From a virus: DNA of 25,425 bases. Shown piece by piece: positions 11,942 through 18,600 of the stretch (positions within the stretch are counted from its first letter, which is position 1; every line of letters begins with the position of its first letter). Made by a program: the position numbers and the translations under genes. The notes beneath the pieces were generated by a model, which saw nothing but the letters and a program-made list of their open reading frames with translations, had not been told where the DNA came from and searched no databases. The DNA is taken from positions 1 to 25,425 of the IMG/VR virus record IMGVR_UViG_3300043256_000092. One strand, written 5' to 3'.

Positions 11942-12013
11942 GCCTCCGTAGTTCAACGGATAGAGCTCCTGGCTTCGGACCAGGGAATGCGCGTTCGAAT
12001 CGTGCCGGGGGTA
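11942..12013 (+). tRNA. tRNA-Arg(UCG)
   Basis: Acceptor GCCTCCG/CGGGGGT, anticodon stem CCTGG/CCAGG, loop CTTCGGA, T loop TTCGAAT, discriminator A. Confidence 0.9.
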
Positions 12014-12019
12014 CTATAT

Positions 12020-12093
12020 GGTGTCACTAGCTTATATGCGTAAAGTGCCAGACTGTGAATCTGGAGAACAGGGTTCGAGTCCCGGTGTCACCC
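12020..12093 (+). tRNA. tRNA-His(GUG)
   Basis: Anticodon stem CCAGA/TCTGG, loop CTGTGAA; acceptor GGTGTCA/TGTCACC with one T-T mismatch; discriminator C as in tRNA-His. The base before position 1 is T rather than the usual encoded G(-1), so the histidine identity G may have to come from another process, or the 5' end is one base different. Confidence 0.8.
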
Positions 12094-12125
12094 AAAATAA
12101 ATTAGGATATTAAATCCAAGGGTTG

Positions 12126-12133
12126 TACGTTTG
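12126..12133 (+). promoter_or_regulatory. TAnnTTTG box between tRNA-His and tRNA-Thr
   Basis: GTACGTTTG (TACGTTTG at 12126-12133) fits the Bacteroidota -7 box; -33 TTG not seen. The downstream unit is a 28-codon open frame and a terminator. Confidence 0.45.
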
Positions 12134-12152
12134 TACTGTTAATAAAAACAAA

Positions 12153-12239
12153 ATGACTTCAATAAGGAGAAATACGATAGCGAGAATGGCTGCCACGGTG
12201 ATTAAGTCACAAGGGGGCACCGGTGTATGTATAACCTAA
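12153..12239 (+). CDS. Possible 28-residue small protein in its own transcript unit
   Basis: ATG after an A-rich lead (AAAAACAAA) about 20 bases beyond the TAnnTTTG box, with a stop 21 bases before the terminator at 12261-12292. It reads MTSIRRNTIARMAATVIKSQ and ends GGTGVCIT. Basic and helical, with a glycine-rich end. The promoter-frame-terminator layout is compact and sits inside the tRNA cluster. The same RNA could instead be non-coding: CACGGTG and CACCGGTG stretches inside it can pair. Confidence 0.35.
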   Translation: MTSIRRNTIARMAATVIKSQGGTGVCIT

Positions 12240-12260
12240 CGAAGCAATTTACGATACTGG

Positions 12261-12292
12261 AACCCCAAGTGAGAAATTGCTTGGGGTTTTTT
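12261..12292 (+). terminator. Intrinsic terminator
   Basis: Perfect 9-bp stem AACCCCAAG / CTTGGGGTT with a 10-base loop and a run of six T. It ends the unit started at the TACGTTTG box, 4 bases before tRNA-Thr. Confidence 0.85.
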
Positions 12293-12295
12293 AAT

Positions 12296-12369
12296 GCCGC
12301 GTTAGCTCAGATGGTCAGAGCTGTTGATTTGTAATCAACCGGTCACAGGTTCGAATCCTGTATGCGGCT
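12296..12369 (+). tRNA. tRNA-Thr(UGU)
   Basis: Acceptor GCCGCGT/ATGCGGC, D arm GCTC/GAGC, anticodon stem GTTGA/TCAAC, loop TTTGTAA, T arm ACAGG/CCTGT, discriminator T. Confidence 0.9.
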
Positions 12370-12377
12370 CAATATAT

Positions 12378-12451
12378 AGCGGGATGGAGCAGTTGGTCAG
12401 CTCGGTAGGCTCATAACCTACAGGTCCACGGTTCGAATCCGTGTCCCGCTA
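12378..12451 (+). tRNA. tRNA-Met(CAU), initiator-like body
   Basis: Anticodon loop CTCATAA with stem GTAGG/CCTAC; acceptor AGCGGGA/TCCCGCT, discriminator A. The D arm GAGC/GCTC with A11-U24 and the lead TGGAGCAGTTGGT are those of bacterial initiator tRNA. It differs in having an A1-U72 pair in place of the C1xA72 mismatch, and AGG/CCU in place of the three G-C pairs of the anticodon stem. Confidence 0.85.
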
Positions 12452-12456
12452 CATAT

Positions 12457-12529
12457 TGGCGAATAGCTCAGCGGTGAGAGCACCGTCCTGATAAGGCGGG
12501 GGTCATTGGTTCAAATCCAATTTTGCCAA
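12457..12529 (+). tRNA. tRNA-Ile(GAU)
   Basis: Acceptor TGGCGAA/TTTGCCA, D arm GCTC/GAGC, anticodon stem CCGTC/GGCGG, loop CTGATAA, T arm ATTGG/CCAAT, discriminator A. Confidence 0.9.
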
Positions 12530-12534
12530 CAATA

Positions 12535-12610
12535 AGCGAGTAACGCATAAACGGTGGTGCGTCTGCCTTCCAAGCAGAAATAGAGTCGGTTCGATCCCGA
12601 CTATTCGCTC
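12535..12610 (+). tRNA. tRNA-Gly(UCC)
   Basis: Acceptor AGCGAGT/ATTCGCT, D arm CGCA...TGCG, anticodon stem TCTGC/GCAGA, loop CTTCCAA, T arm GTCGG/CCGAC, discriminator C (T is usual for glycine). Confidence 0.85.
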
Positions 12611-12612
12611 AG

Positions 12613-12686
12613 TGACCCTTAGCTCAATTGGTCAGAGCGCCCGGCTCATAACCGGAAGGTTAAAGGTTCAATTCCTTTAGGGTCAA
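12613..12686 (+). tRNA. tRNA-Met/Ile2(CAU), elongator-like
   Basis: Acceptor TGACCCT/AGGGTCA, D arm GCTC/GAGC, anticodon loop CTCATAA, T arm AAAGG/CCTTT, discriminator A. The elongator-type D arm sets it apart from the initiator-like tRNA at 12378. If the C34 is modified to lysidine it would read AUA (Ile); this cannot be settled from the sequence. Confidence 0.85.
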
Positions 12687-12693
12687 CTATGAT

Positions 12694-12779
12694 AATCATG
12701 TCTCCCTGAAGAATGTGAAATCCATCGGGGTGGTGAGCGGGCATAGTCCTGTGCAGATACTCCACAGGGAGGCATGATT
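12694..12779 (+). ncRNA. Stem-loop RNA element between tRNA genes
   Basis: A 15-bp stem with one G-T pair, AATCATGTCTCCCTG (12694-12708) and CAGGGAGGCATGATT (12765-12779), encloses a 56-base loop (12709-12764). It is precisely placed between tRNA-Met (ends 12686) and tRNA-Ala (starts 12785), filling the gap as a tRNA gene would, but it has no tRNA arms. No open frame. A processed small RNA from the tRNA precursor is a fair reading. Confidence 0.6.
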
Positions 12780-12784
12780 AAAAT

Positions 12785-12860
12785 GGGTTTGTAGCTCCAA
12801 TTTGGCTAGAGCGTCTGTTTTGCACTCAGAAGGTTATCGGTTCAAGTCCGTTCAGATCCA
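12785..12860 (+). tRNA. tRNA-Ala(UGC)
   Basis: Acceptor GGGTTTG/CAGATCC, anticodon stem TCTGT/TCAGA (one mismatch), loop TTTGCAC, T arm ATCGG/CCGTT, discriminator A. The G3-U70 pair, the alanine identity element, is present in the acceptor stem. Confidence 0.85.
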
Positions 12861-12866
12861 CTACAT

Positions 12867-12943
12867 GCTTGCTTAGCTCAGCGGTTAAGAGCGTCTCGTT
12901 TACACCGAGAGGGTCAGGAGTTCGAATCTCTTAGCAAGTACCA
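12867..12943 (+). tRNA. tRNA-Val(UAC), CCA end encoded
   Basis: Acceptor GCTTGCT/AGCAAGT, D arm GCTC/GAGC, anticodon stem TCTCG/CGAGA, loop TTTACAC, T arm AGGAG/CTCTT, discriminator A followed by an encoded CCA (12941-12943). Confidence 0.9.
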
Positions 12944-12954
12944 ATAATAATTAG

Positions 12955-12962
12955 TATCTTTG
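12955..12962 (+). promoter_or_regulatory. TAnnTTTG box before the HTH/LAGLIDADG-like gene
   Basis: GTATCTTTG (TATCTTTG at 12955-12962) matches the Bacteroidota -7 box; no -33 TTG at the usual distance. It is 29 bases ahead of the ATG at 12992, so the mobile-type gene appears to bring its own promoter. Confidence 0.5.
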
Positions 12963-12991
12963 TCTTATATATTAATAAGACAGAGGTTCGG

Positions 12992-13669
12992 ATGAAGAAA
13001 AAAGAAAATGAGCAAAAAGAGGCTAGGCGGCTTCGTGGATTGGGATTAAGCCTGTTTAAGATCGCTAAAAAACTTAGAGTGTCAAAAAGCTCGGTTAGTT
13101 TATGGGTTCGGGATGTAAAGTTAACAGAAGATCATAAGCGAACTTTAGAAAATAACCGCTTAAATGCAGGTATAGATAAGCTCCTAGTGCAGTCTAGAAT
13201 CAATAAAACAAAAGCACAAGAGAGAAGATTAGGCTACAGAAAGAATGGTTTTGAGAGGGCAAAAACAGATGAGCCTTTTAGGTTGATATGCGCTCTTTAT
13301 TGGGGTGAGGGCTCCAAGGGTAGGAATATATTTTCTTTCGCCAACTCAGACTTGCCGATGATTAAGGTGGTGGGGGAGTGGGTTGATGAGAATGTAAAAA
13401 ATAAATCATGCAAAATACGGGTATGTTATTATGGAGAAAACGGGTTGTCGGAATACCAAATAAGGAGACGATGGATCAAAGAGTTTCCGAAGCTTAAAAA
13501 CAAAAAATGGACACTGTTATGCTCAAAGAATAAAATAAGAAGGGATACTCAGAGAAAAGGAATTGGAAAGCTCCCGTATGGAACAGGAACTCTATATGTG
13601 TGCTCAACCGAATTAGTACAAAACGTTTATGGAGGAATTGATTACATAAGAACAAAAACATTAGCATGA
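12992..13669 (+). CDS. HTH plus LAGLIDADG-like protein, 225 aa
   Basis: N-terminal resolvase-like HTH (about residues 10-42: 'ARRLRGLGLSLFKIAKKLRV' and 'SKSSVSLWVRD'), a basic linker, then a domain with 'ALYWGEGSKG' (101-110) and 'FSFANSDLPMIKVV' (114-127). These recall the LAGLIDADG helix (LAGL-x-x-G-D/E-G) and the following strand. I have seen the pattern HTH + LYWGEGSK..NSD in uncharacterised bacterial and phage proteins; endonuclease activity is not demonstrated, and only one motif copy is present, so any nuclease would act as a dimer. The gene interrupts the tRNA cluster between Val and Lys, has its own -7 box, and is A-rich, all signs of a late insertion. Confidence 0.7.
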   Translation: MKKKENEQKEARRLRGLGLSLFKIAKKLRVSKSSVSLWVRDVKLTEDHKRTLENNRLNAGIDKLLVQSRINKTKAQERRLGYRKNGFERAKTDEPFRLICALYWGEGSKGRNIFSFANSDLPMIKVVGEWVDENVKNKSCKIRVCYYGENGLSEYQIRRRWIKEFPKLKNKKWTLLCSKNKIRRDTQRKGIGKLPYGTGTLYVCSTELVQNVYGGIDYIRTKTLA

Positions 13670-13731
13670 GAAGTAAGAGGAAATATAAACAGGTGATCAG
13701 GCGTAGATAACGTCCTGGTATTCCTATATAT

Positions 13732-13804
13732 TCCTCTGAAGCTCATGTGGACGGGCTTCCCGCTTTTAACGGGAAAGTAGTGGGTTCGAGGCCCACCAGG
13801 GGAA
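13732..13804 (+). tRNA. tRNA-Lys(UUU)
   Basis: Acceptor TCCTCTG/CAGGGGA, D arm GCTC/GGGC, anticodon stem TCCCG/CGGGA, loop CTTTTAA, T arm GTGGG/CCCAC, discriminator A. Positions 8-9 are AA rather than the usual T8. Confidence 0.8.
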
Positions 13805-13807
13805 CAT

Positions 13808-13881
13808 GGTTCCGTAGCTCAACTGGATAGAGCATCTGCCTTCTAAGCAGAGGGTTGTGAGTTCGACTCTCACCGGAATCA
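13808..13881 (+). tRNA. tRNA-Arg(UCU)
   Basis: Acceptor GGTTCCG/CGGAATC, D arm GCTC/GAGC, anticodon stem TCTGC/GCAGA, loop CTTCTAA, T arm GTGAG/CTCAC, discriminator A. Confidence 0.9.
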
Positions 13882-13901
13882 CGTTATTAAAAAAAGAATT
13901 G

Positions 13902-13909
13902 TATATTTG
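13902..13909 (+). promoter_or_regulatory. TAnnTTTG box before tRNA-Glu
   Basis: GTATATTTG (TATATTTG at 13902-13909), the same 9-base string as at 8874-8882 and 11293-11301. It would drive tRNA-Glu and a 21-codon open frame (14034-14099) before the terminator at 14126-14155. Confidence 0.5.
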
Positions 13910-13950
13910 CAAGATGAAAGCAACGGTAGATATTGAAGCTGAGGAGACTT

Positions 13951-14023
13951 GTCCCTGTGGGCAAGTTGGTCAAGCCGTTACCCTTTCAAGGTAAAGTCGC
14001 CAGTTCGAATCTGGTCTGGGATA
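13951..14023 (+). tRNA. tRNA-Glu(UUC)
   Basis: Acceptor GTCCCTG/CTGGGAT (one T-T mismatch), anticodon stem TTACC/GGTAA, loop CTTTCAA, T arm GCCAG/CTGGT, discriminator A. A 26-codon open frame (ATG 13914 to TAA 13994) runs into it but is probably chance. Confidence 0.85.
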
Positions 14024-14125
14024 CTAAGAAATTATGAGAAGAGTACAGCAAAATTGGTTTAACTGTGATTTTGATTTTAATCAAGATACAGGGGGCTAAT
14101 GCGCTAACTTTAAAGAATAGTCGAG

Positions 14126-14155
14126 GCCCTTTGTTAATAGCGAAGGGCTTTTTTT
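14126..14155 (+). terminator. Intrinsic terminator between tRNA-Glu and tRNA-Asp
   Basis: Stem GCCCTTTG (14126-14133) / CGAAGGGC (14141-14148) with a 7-base loop, followed by seven T. Ends the unit started at 13909, 4 bases before tRNA-Asp. Confidence 0.85.
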
Positions 14156-14159
14156 ATAT

Positions 14160-14233
14160 GGTGCCGCATCATGTTGGTGTATGTTGCCTCCCTGTCACGG
14201 AGGAGATCGTGGGTTCAAATCCCATCGGTACCG
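14160..14233 (+). tRNA. tRNA-Asp(GUC)
   Basis: Acceptor GGTGCCG/CGGTACC, anticodon stem CCTCC/GGAGG, loop CTGTCAC, T arm GTGGG/CCCAT, discriminator G as expected for Asp. The D arm is weak. Confidence 0.85.
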
Positions 14234-14238
14234 CACAA

Positions 14239-14312
14239 GGCCAGATGTCTGAGATGGTTATAGGTGGGGGTCTGCAAAACCCTTTACGCAGGTTCGAACC
14301 CTGTTCTGGTCT
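14239..14312 (+). tRNA. tRNA-Cys(GCA)
   Basis: Acceptor GGCCAGA/TCTGGTC, anticodon stem GGGGT/ACCCT, loop CTGCAAA, T arm GCAGG/CCTGT, discriminator T, the cysteine identity base. Confidence 0.9.
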
Positions 14313-14318
14313 CAATAA

Positions 14319-14392
14319 GGTACGGTAACTCAGTTGCGTAGAGTGGTAGATTGAAGATCTGCTGGCCGCTGGTTCGAGTCCAGCCCGTACCG
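14319..14392 (+). tRNA. tRNA-Phe(GAA)
   Basis: Acceptor GGTACGG/CCGTACC, D arm ACTC/GAGT, anticodon stem GTAGA/TCTGC, loop TTGAAGA, T arm GCTGG/CCAGC. Discriminator G, where A is usual for phenylalanine. Confidence 0.85.
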
Positions 14393-14398
14393 CTATAC

Positions 14399-14468
14399 GC
14401 AGGAACGTATTGGTGTACTAAGCGGATTCCAAACTCGTGACTTGTGGGTTCAACTCCTGCTTCCTGTG
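14399..14468 (+). tRNA. tRNA-Trp(CCA)
   Basis: Acceptor GCAGGAA/TTCCTGT, anticodon stem GCGGA/CTCGT (one mismatch), loop TTCCAAA, T arm GTGGG/CCTGC, discriminator G as in bacterial tRNA-Trp. At 70 bases it is short, the D arm being reduced. Confidence 0.75.
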
Positions 14469-14473
14469 CAAAA

Positions 14474-14547
14474 TGCGAGTTAGCTGAGTTGGTTACAGCA
14501 GCTGCCTGTTAAGCAGAAGATCCTGAGTTCGAGTCTCAGACTCGCAG
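14474..14547 (+). tRNA. tRNA-Asn(GUU)
   Basis: Acceptor TGCGAGT/ACTCGCA, D arm GCTG/CAGC, anticodon stem CTGC/GCAG around loop CTGTTAA, T arm CTGAG/CTCAG, discriminator G as expected for Asn. Confidence 0.9.
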
Positions 14548-14553
14548 CAATAT

Positions 14554-14628
14554 TGCCCTTTCGTCTAACTGGCAGGACACCTCCCTTTGAAGGAGTGAAT
14601 CGTGGTTCGAATCCACGTTGGGCAACCA
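14554..14628 (+). tRNA. tRNA-Gln(UUG), CCA end encoded
   Basis: Acceptor TGCCCTT/TTGGGCA with the U1-A72 pair of tRNA-Gln and two T-T mismatches at the base of the stem; anticodon stem CTCC/GGAG, loop CTTTGAA; T arm CGTGG/CCACG; discriminator A followed by encoded CCA (14626-14628). Last gene of the tRNA island. Confidence 0.85.
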
Positions 14629-14705
14629 CTTAATCCGTATTTTCTTAGGTTTACCCCCGCACTATTCCTAATTTTACAGTAACACAATTTCTATATTGTC
14701 GTTAA
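14629..14705 (+). promoter_or_regulatory. Leader of the late structural operon, weak promoter candidate
   Basis: AT-rich spacer between tRNA-Gln and the first gene of the late module. CTATATTG (14691-14698) is close to TAnnTTTG but one base short, with no -33 TTG. It may be a late promoter read with a phage factor; no stem followed by T is present, so read-through from the tRNA unit is also possible. Confidence 0.35.
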
Positions 14706-14909
14706 ATGGGTAAGTTACAAGACATCTACGACGGCTGGAAGAACGTAATTTGGAAGAATCCCAAGGTAGAGCAGATGGCGAAATCAAGGGCTGTCATGTG
14801 TGCTCCATGCCCTTCTAACTGGTATAATATCTGTAAGGAGTGTAATTGCCCGATACCAATGAAAACTAGGGCCCCTAAAGTGATTTGTGAATTAAAGAGA
14901 TGGAAGTAG
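14706..14909 (+). CDS. Small zinc-ribbon protein, 67 aa
   Basis: Contains CAPC (about residues 32-35), CKECNC (about 43-48) and a final ICELKRW, giving the pattern C..C...C..C.C..P.KTRAP...C...KW. This pattern recurs in small proteins beside terminase genes of Bacteroidota phages. It would bind one or two zinc ions. Probably an adaptor in head assembly or packaging; precise role unknown. First gene of the late operon. Confidence 0.75.
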   Translation: MGKLQDIYDGWKNVIWKNPKVEQMAKSRAVMCAPCPSNWYNICKECNCPIPMKTRAPKVICELKRWK

Positions 14910-14910
14910 T

Positions 14911-15102
14911 ATGACCAAGAAAAAAACCGAATACGTAACAAAAGAGGAATTTTACACTACAGTAAGGATTCTTGAGTCAAGGATACGCTATCTAATATCT
15001 TATATAGGCGAAGATGAACCCAGTTTTGACATTACCTATTCAGAGGAAAGCTCGACCATAACCGGGGTCCCCGATGCTCCCCAAGTAATCAGCAGTACAT
15101 GA
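14911..15102 (+). CDS. Hypothetical protein, 63 aa
   Basis: Not recognised. N-terminal helix (VTKEEFYTTVRILESRIRYL) and an acidic, flexible C-terminal half. Begins one base after the previous stop and overlaps the next ATG by 4 bases. Between a zinc-ribbon gene and the small terminase candidate, so probably part of the packaging/head module. Confidence 0.65.
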   Translation: MTKKKTEYVTKEEFYTTVRILESRIRYLISYIGEDEPSFDITYSEESSTITGVPDAPQVISST

Positions 15103-15626
15103 ATCTATTAAGCTTAGACAGTAACAAGGAACTCACAATAAATCCTGCAGCACTTTCAATACCGGAATTTGCCGCCATTTGGAAACATGATACCTCTCCA
15201 AAAAAGGAACTTGCTATTAAATACTTATCATACATCTATTTTCTGTGTGACTATTCTTCCGTATATCAATCCTATCTTATTGAAGAGCGAGAGGATACGT
15301 TAAGGAAAGATTTCGACATACGGCAGATTAGTGTTGTTTTAAGGGCAGGAGTAGAAAAGTACAGGATACTGCAGTCAACCCCAGCGTTGAGGTTCCTGGA
15401 AAGCGCTATTGAGGCTCTTGAGGCTACAACTGACTACTTTAGTAATGTCAACTATGATCCCGATAACGGCAAGCCCTTATATAAGCTAAAAGAGGTCACA
15501 TCAGGACTAAAGGACGCAAGTGGTATTATGGATAGTCTTGAGAGCCTACATGAGAAGGTAAAAAAAGAACTACAGAGTGACACCAGAATTCGTGGCGGAG
15601 GAAGCGCCGGGGCATTTGAAAGCTAA
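15099..15626 (+). CDS. terS: Small terminase subunit candidate, 175 aa
   Basis: Located directly upstream of TerL (6-base gap), the usual place of the small terminase subunit. Mostly helical: helices around 'PKKELAIKYLSYIYFLC', 'VYQSYLIEEREDTLRKDF', then 'LRFLESAIEALEATTDYF', and a charged helix before the tail RIRGGGSAGAFE. No HTH with clear recognition helix is visible, so the call is by position and size only. Small terminases bind the packaging start site and regulate the TerL ATPase. Gene name is tentative. Confidence 0.5.
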   Translation: MNLLSLDSNKELTINPAALSIPEFAAIWKHDTSPKKELAIKYLSYIYFLCDYSSVYQSYLIEEREDTLRKDFDIRQISVVLRAGVEKYRILQSTPALRFLESAIEALEATTDYFSNVNYDPDNGKPLYKLKEVTSGLKDASGIMDSLESLHEKVKKELQSDTRIRGGGSAGAFES

Positions 15627-15632
15627 AGTACT

Positions 15633-18600
15633 ATGCTAGAAAGGGTACAAGAATTTAGACCGGCTGCTGCTCATTTCGAGGAGCATGGAGTCTATACTAA
15701 ACATCCCTTTAATGATTTACCCTCCAGTGGGTATATGAAGTTTTGGGAAGAGGAGAAAAGAAGATCTATAGAAGGCTATGATTTGGGATTTGATAAGATA
15801 TCTGGATACTACTACTTTTATTTGAATTATTGCCAGATCCCTGTTGTAGAAGCAATAGAGGATATAAAGGAAGATGAAAGGGTCCAGGGCGATAGGCCTA
15901 TGTTGTTCCCTAAAGTATGGGACGGGGATTATAAGTATTTTAATTACCTAGAAGATGCTGAAAAAAATGGGAAGCATGGAGTGGTTCTTAAGGCGCGTGG
16001 GCGCGGATTTTCGTACAAAGGAGCCAATATGCTGTGTCGTAATTATTTTCTTATTCGAGGATCCAAGTCTTATGCTATGGCATTTGAGAAAGAGCACCTA
16101 ACCTCAGATGGATTATTGACAAAGGCGTGGGATAATATAGATTTTATAAACGAACATACCGCCTGGACAAAAAGAAGCTCTACTAACAAGGAGATGCGCA
16201 GAAAGGCTAGTTTTACAGAGCTAGAAGATGGCCAAAGTATAGAGAAGGGCTATAAGTCTGAAATTATAGGAGTCTCCCTAAAAGATAACCCAAATAGATC
16301 GAGAGGAAAACGTGGGAAACTGATTCTGTTCGAGGAGGCTGGTCTTTTCCCGAAACTATTAACGGCCTGGGGAATTACTAGAAGTTCGATGGAGCAGGGT
16401 CCAATTACGTTCGGATTACAAGTTGCATTCGGATGTGTTTGTGCTGGAACAAAGGTCTGGAATAATAGAGGAGACTTAGTGAAAATAGAAGACCTTAAGC
16501 CGCGGCAGGGAATATTGGGGTATAATAAAGAAGAAGGCAGGATATCAAAAGAGGAAGTAACTCACTGGAACCCGCCAGCTAAAAAGCTTTGCTATCGAAT
16601 AACCACCCATACCGGAAGAGTGCTGGAGTGCAGTGAAGATCATCCAATATTATGGAGTAAACTCTGGCATGGTTCTCAGCCTAGAAAACCAAAAGGTAAT
16701 ATTCGTAGACCATTCATAAAAAAAACAGAGTTTGTTGAGGCTAAGAATATTAAGGCTAGTGATCAAATAGCAGTGATTGATGTTGTGCCCATATCCAGGC
16801 GTAAGGAATTACCTGATGCGAGGCTTTTGGGATGGTTAATTGGAGATGGTAGCTATGGGATTAATAAGACCCCCATCCTTTCTAATTGTGAAGGCGAGAT
16901 AAACACTGCTATTGATTCCAATTACGACACCGTTATTGAGAAGCAGTACATAACAAAAACAGGCAAGATTTACAGAGAGACACGAATTAGAGGAATCTGC
17001 CCTAAATTAAGAGCGGTAGGAATATATGGTCAAACTAAACTATCAAAAACTCTTCCTAGGAATATCCATTCTTACTCAAAAAAAAGTATTTGTGAATTAC
17101 TGGGTGGTCTTTTCGACACGGATGGATATGTTGAAAAGAAAAGAGGTAGGATAAGCATAACCTCTATGTCCTTTACCTTATTAGATGAAATAAGATTTTT
17201 ACTTCAGAGAATAGGTGTTCATGGAGCTATTCAGAGGATAAAAAAGAGTGAAAAAAATCCTAAAGACAAAAACGACCATTTTAGATTTGAAATTGCTGAC
17301 AAAAGAAGCGTTTTAGCATTCGTGAAGAATATTAAATTATTTCCAGCAGAAAAACAAAGAAGACTAAATACATTTAAGGAGATGTATAGAGATAAGAAAG
17401 AGGGGATATCTGCTAATGTGCATGGGCTGAGATTAGAGAGAGTAATTAGTGTTGAGGAGATTGGAATGAGGGATATTTATAATTTAACAGCCGGTACGAC
17501 AAGCACATATATTGCCAATGGAATTATTACCCATAATACAGGCGGAACTGAAGGAAGCAACTTTGATGGACTAGAAGAACTGTTCTATTACCCCAAAGCC
17601 TATAATATCCACCATACTCCTAACATCTGGGATGACGGGAAAGGAGATACGGAGTGTGGATACTTCGGACCTGAATACCTAAATATGGAGGGCTACTATG
17701 ATGAGAATGGGAACTCTAATATCGAGGCTGCAATAGAGCGTGAAATGAAGGAGCGTAAGCTGATAGCTGATAATGCTAAGGATCGGAATGCAGTGGTTCG
17801 ATACGTGGCAGAAAAGCCATTCAGTCCTTCCGAGGCTGTCTTGCGAACAGAGGGAATGATCTTTGCCGTTGCTGAGCTAAAACAACACCTGGGGTATTTG
17901 GAATCGAACGAGAGGATTAGGAATGCAGATTTTATTGGAGACTTAGTTACGGATAATTTAGGCGATATTGTCTGGAAGGAGAATACGGACCTGGTACCAA
18001 TTATCGATTTCCCAATGAGAGCTGGGCAGGACGCTACTGGGTGTATAGTTATTTTCAACCATCCGTATCATGATGAGTCTGGCAGGCCACCAAGAGGAAT
18101 GTACGCGGCCAGCGCGGATCCATACGATCATGATAAGTCCAGTACCGGATCACTGGGATCTACTTTCGTCTATGATAGAGTGAATCATAAGATTGTTGCC
18201 GAGTATTCTGGCAGGCCAGAGACTTCTAAAATTTACTACGAGAATGTACGTAAACTACTCCTGTATTATAATTGCCAGATTCTTTATGAAAATGAAAGGA
18301 AGGGATTATTTGACTATTTCGACTCCCAGAACTGCACGTATTTATTGTTAGATCAACCTGTTGAGATCATCCAAGATGTTATTGATGATTCTAAGGTAAG
18401 TAGAAAAAAAGGAATACACATGACTACTGGGTTAAAGGAGTTTGGTGAAGAAATGGTGAAAACTTGGTTGATAGAAAAACGAGAAGATGATGAATTATTG
18501 TTAAATTTGCAGAAAATTAGGTCAATTCCGTTTTTGAAAGAATTGATCGCGTACACTGAAGATGGGAACTATGACAGGGTAATGTCATTTCTCGTTTTAA

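Noticed and set aside
13914-13994. 26-codon frame (MKATVDIEAEETCPCG and on) after the TATATTTG box
   Set aside because: It ends inside the anticodon arm of tRNA-Glu; more likely a chance frame in the tRNA leader.
14065-14328. Plus-strand 87-codon frame
   Set aside because: It crosses a terminator, tRNA-Asp and most of tRNA-Cys; the RNA genes explain the sequence.
16434-17537. Group I intron in TerL
   Set aside because: The insertion is fully in frame with intein splice motifs at both ends, so it is spliced at the protein level.
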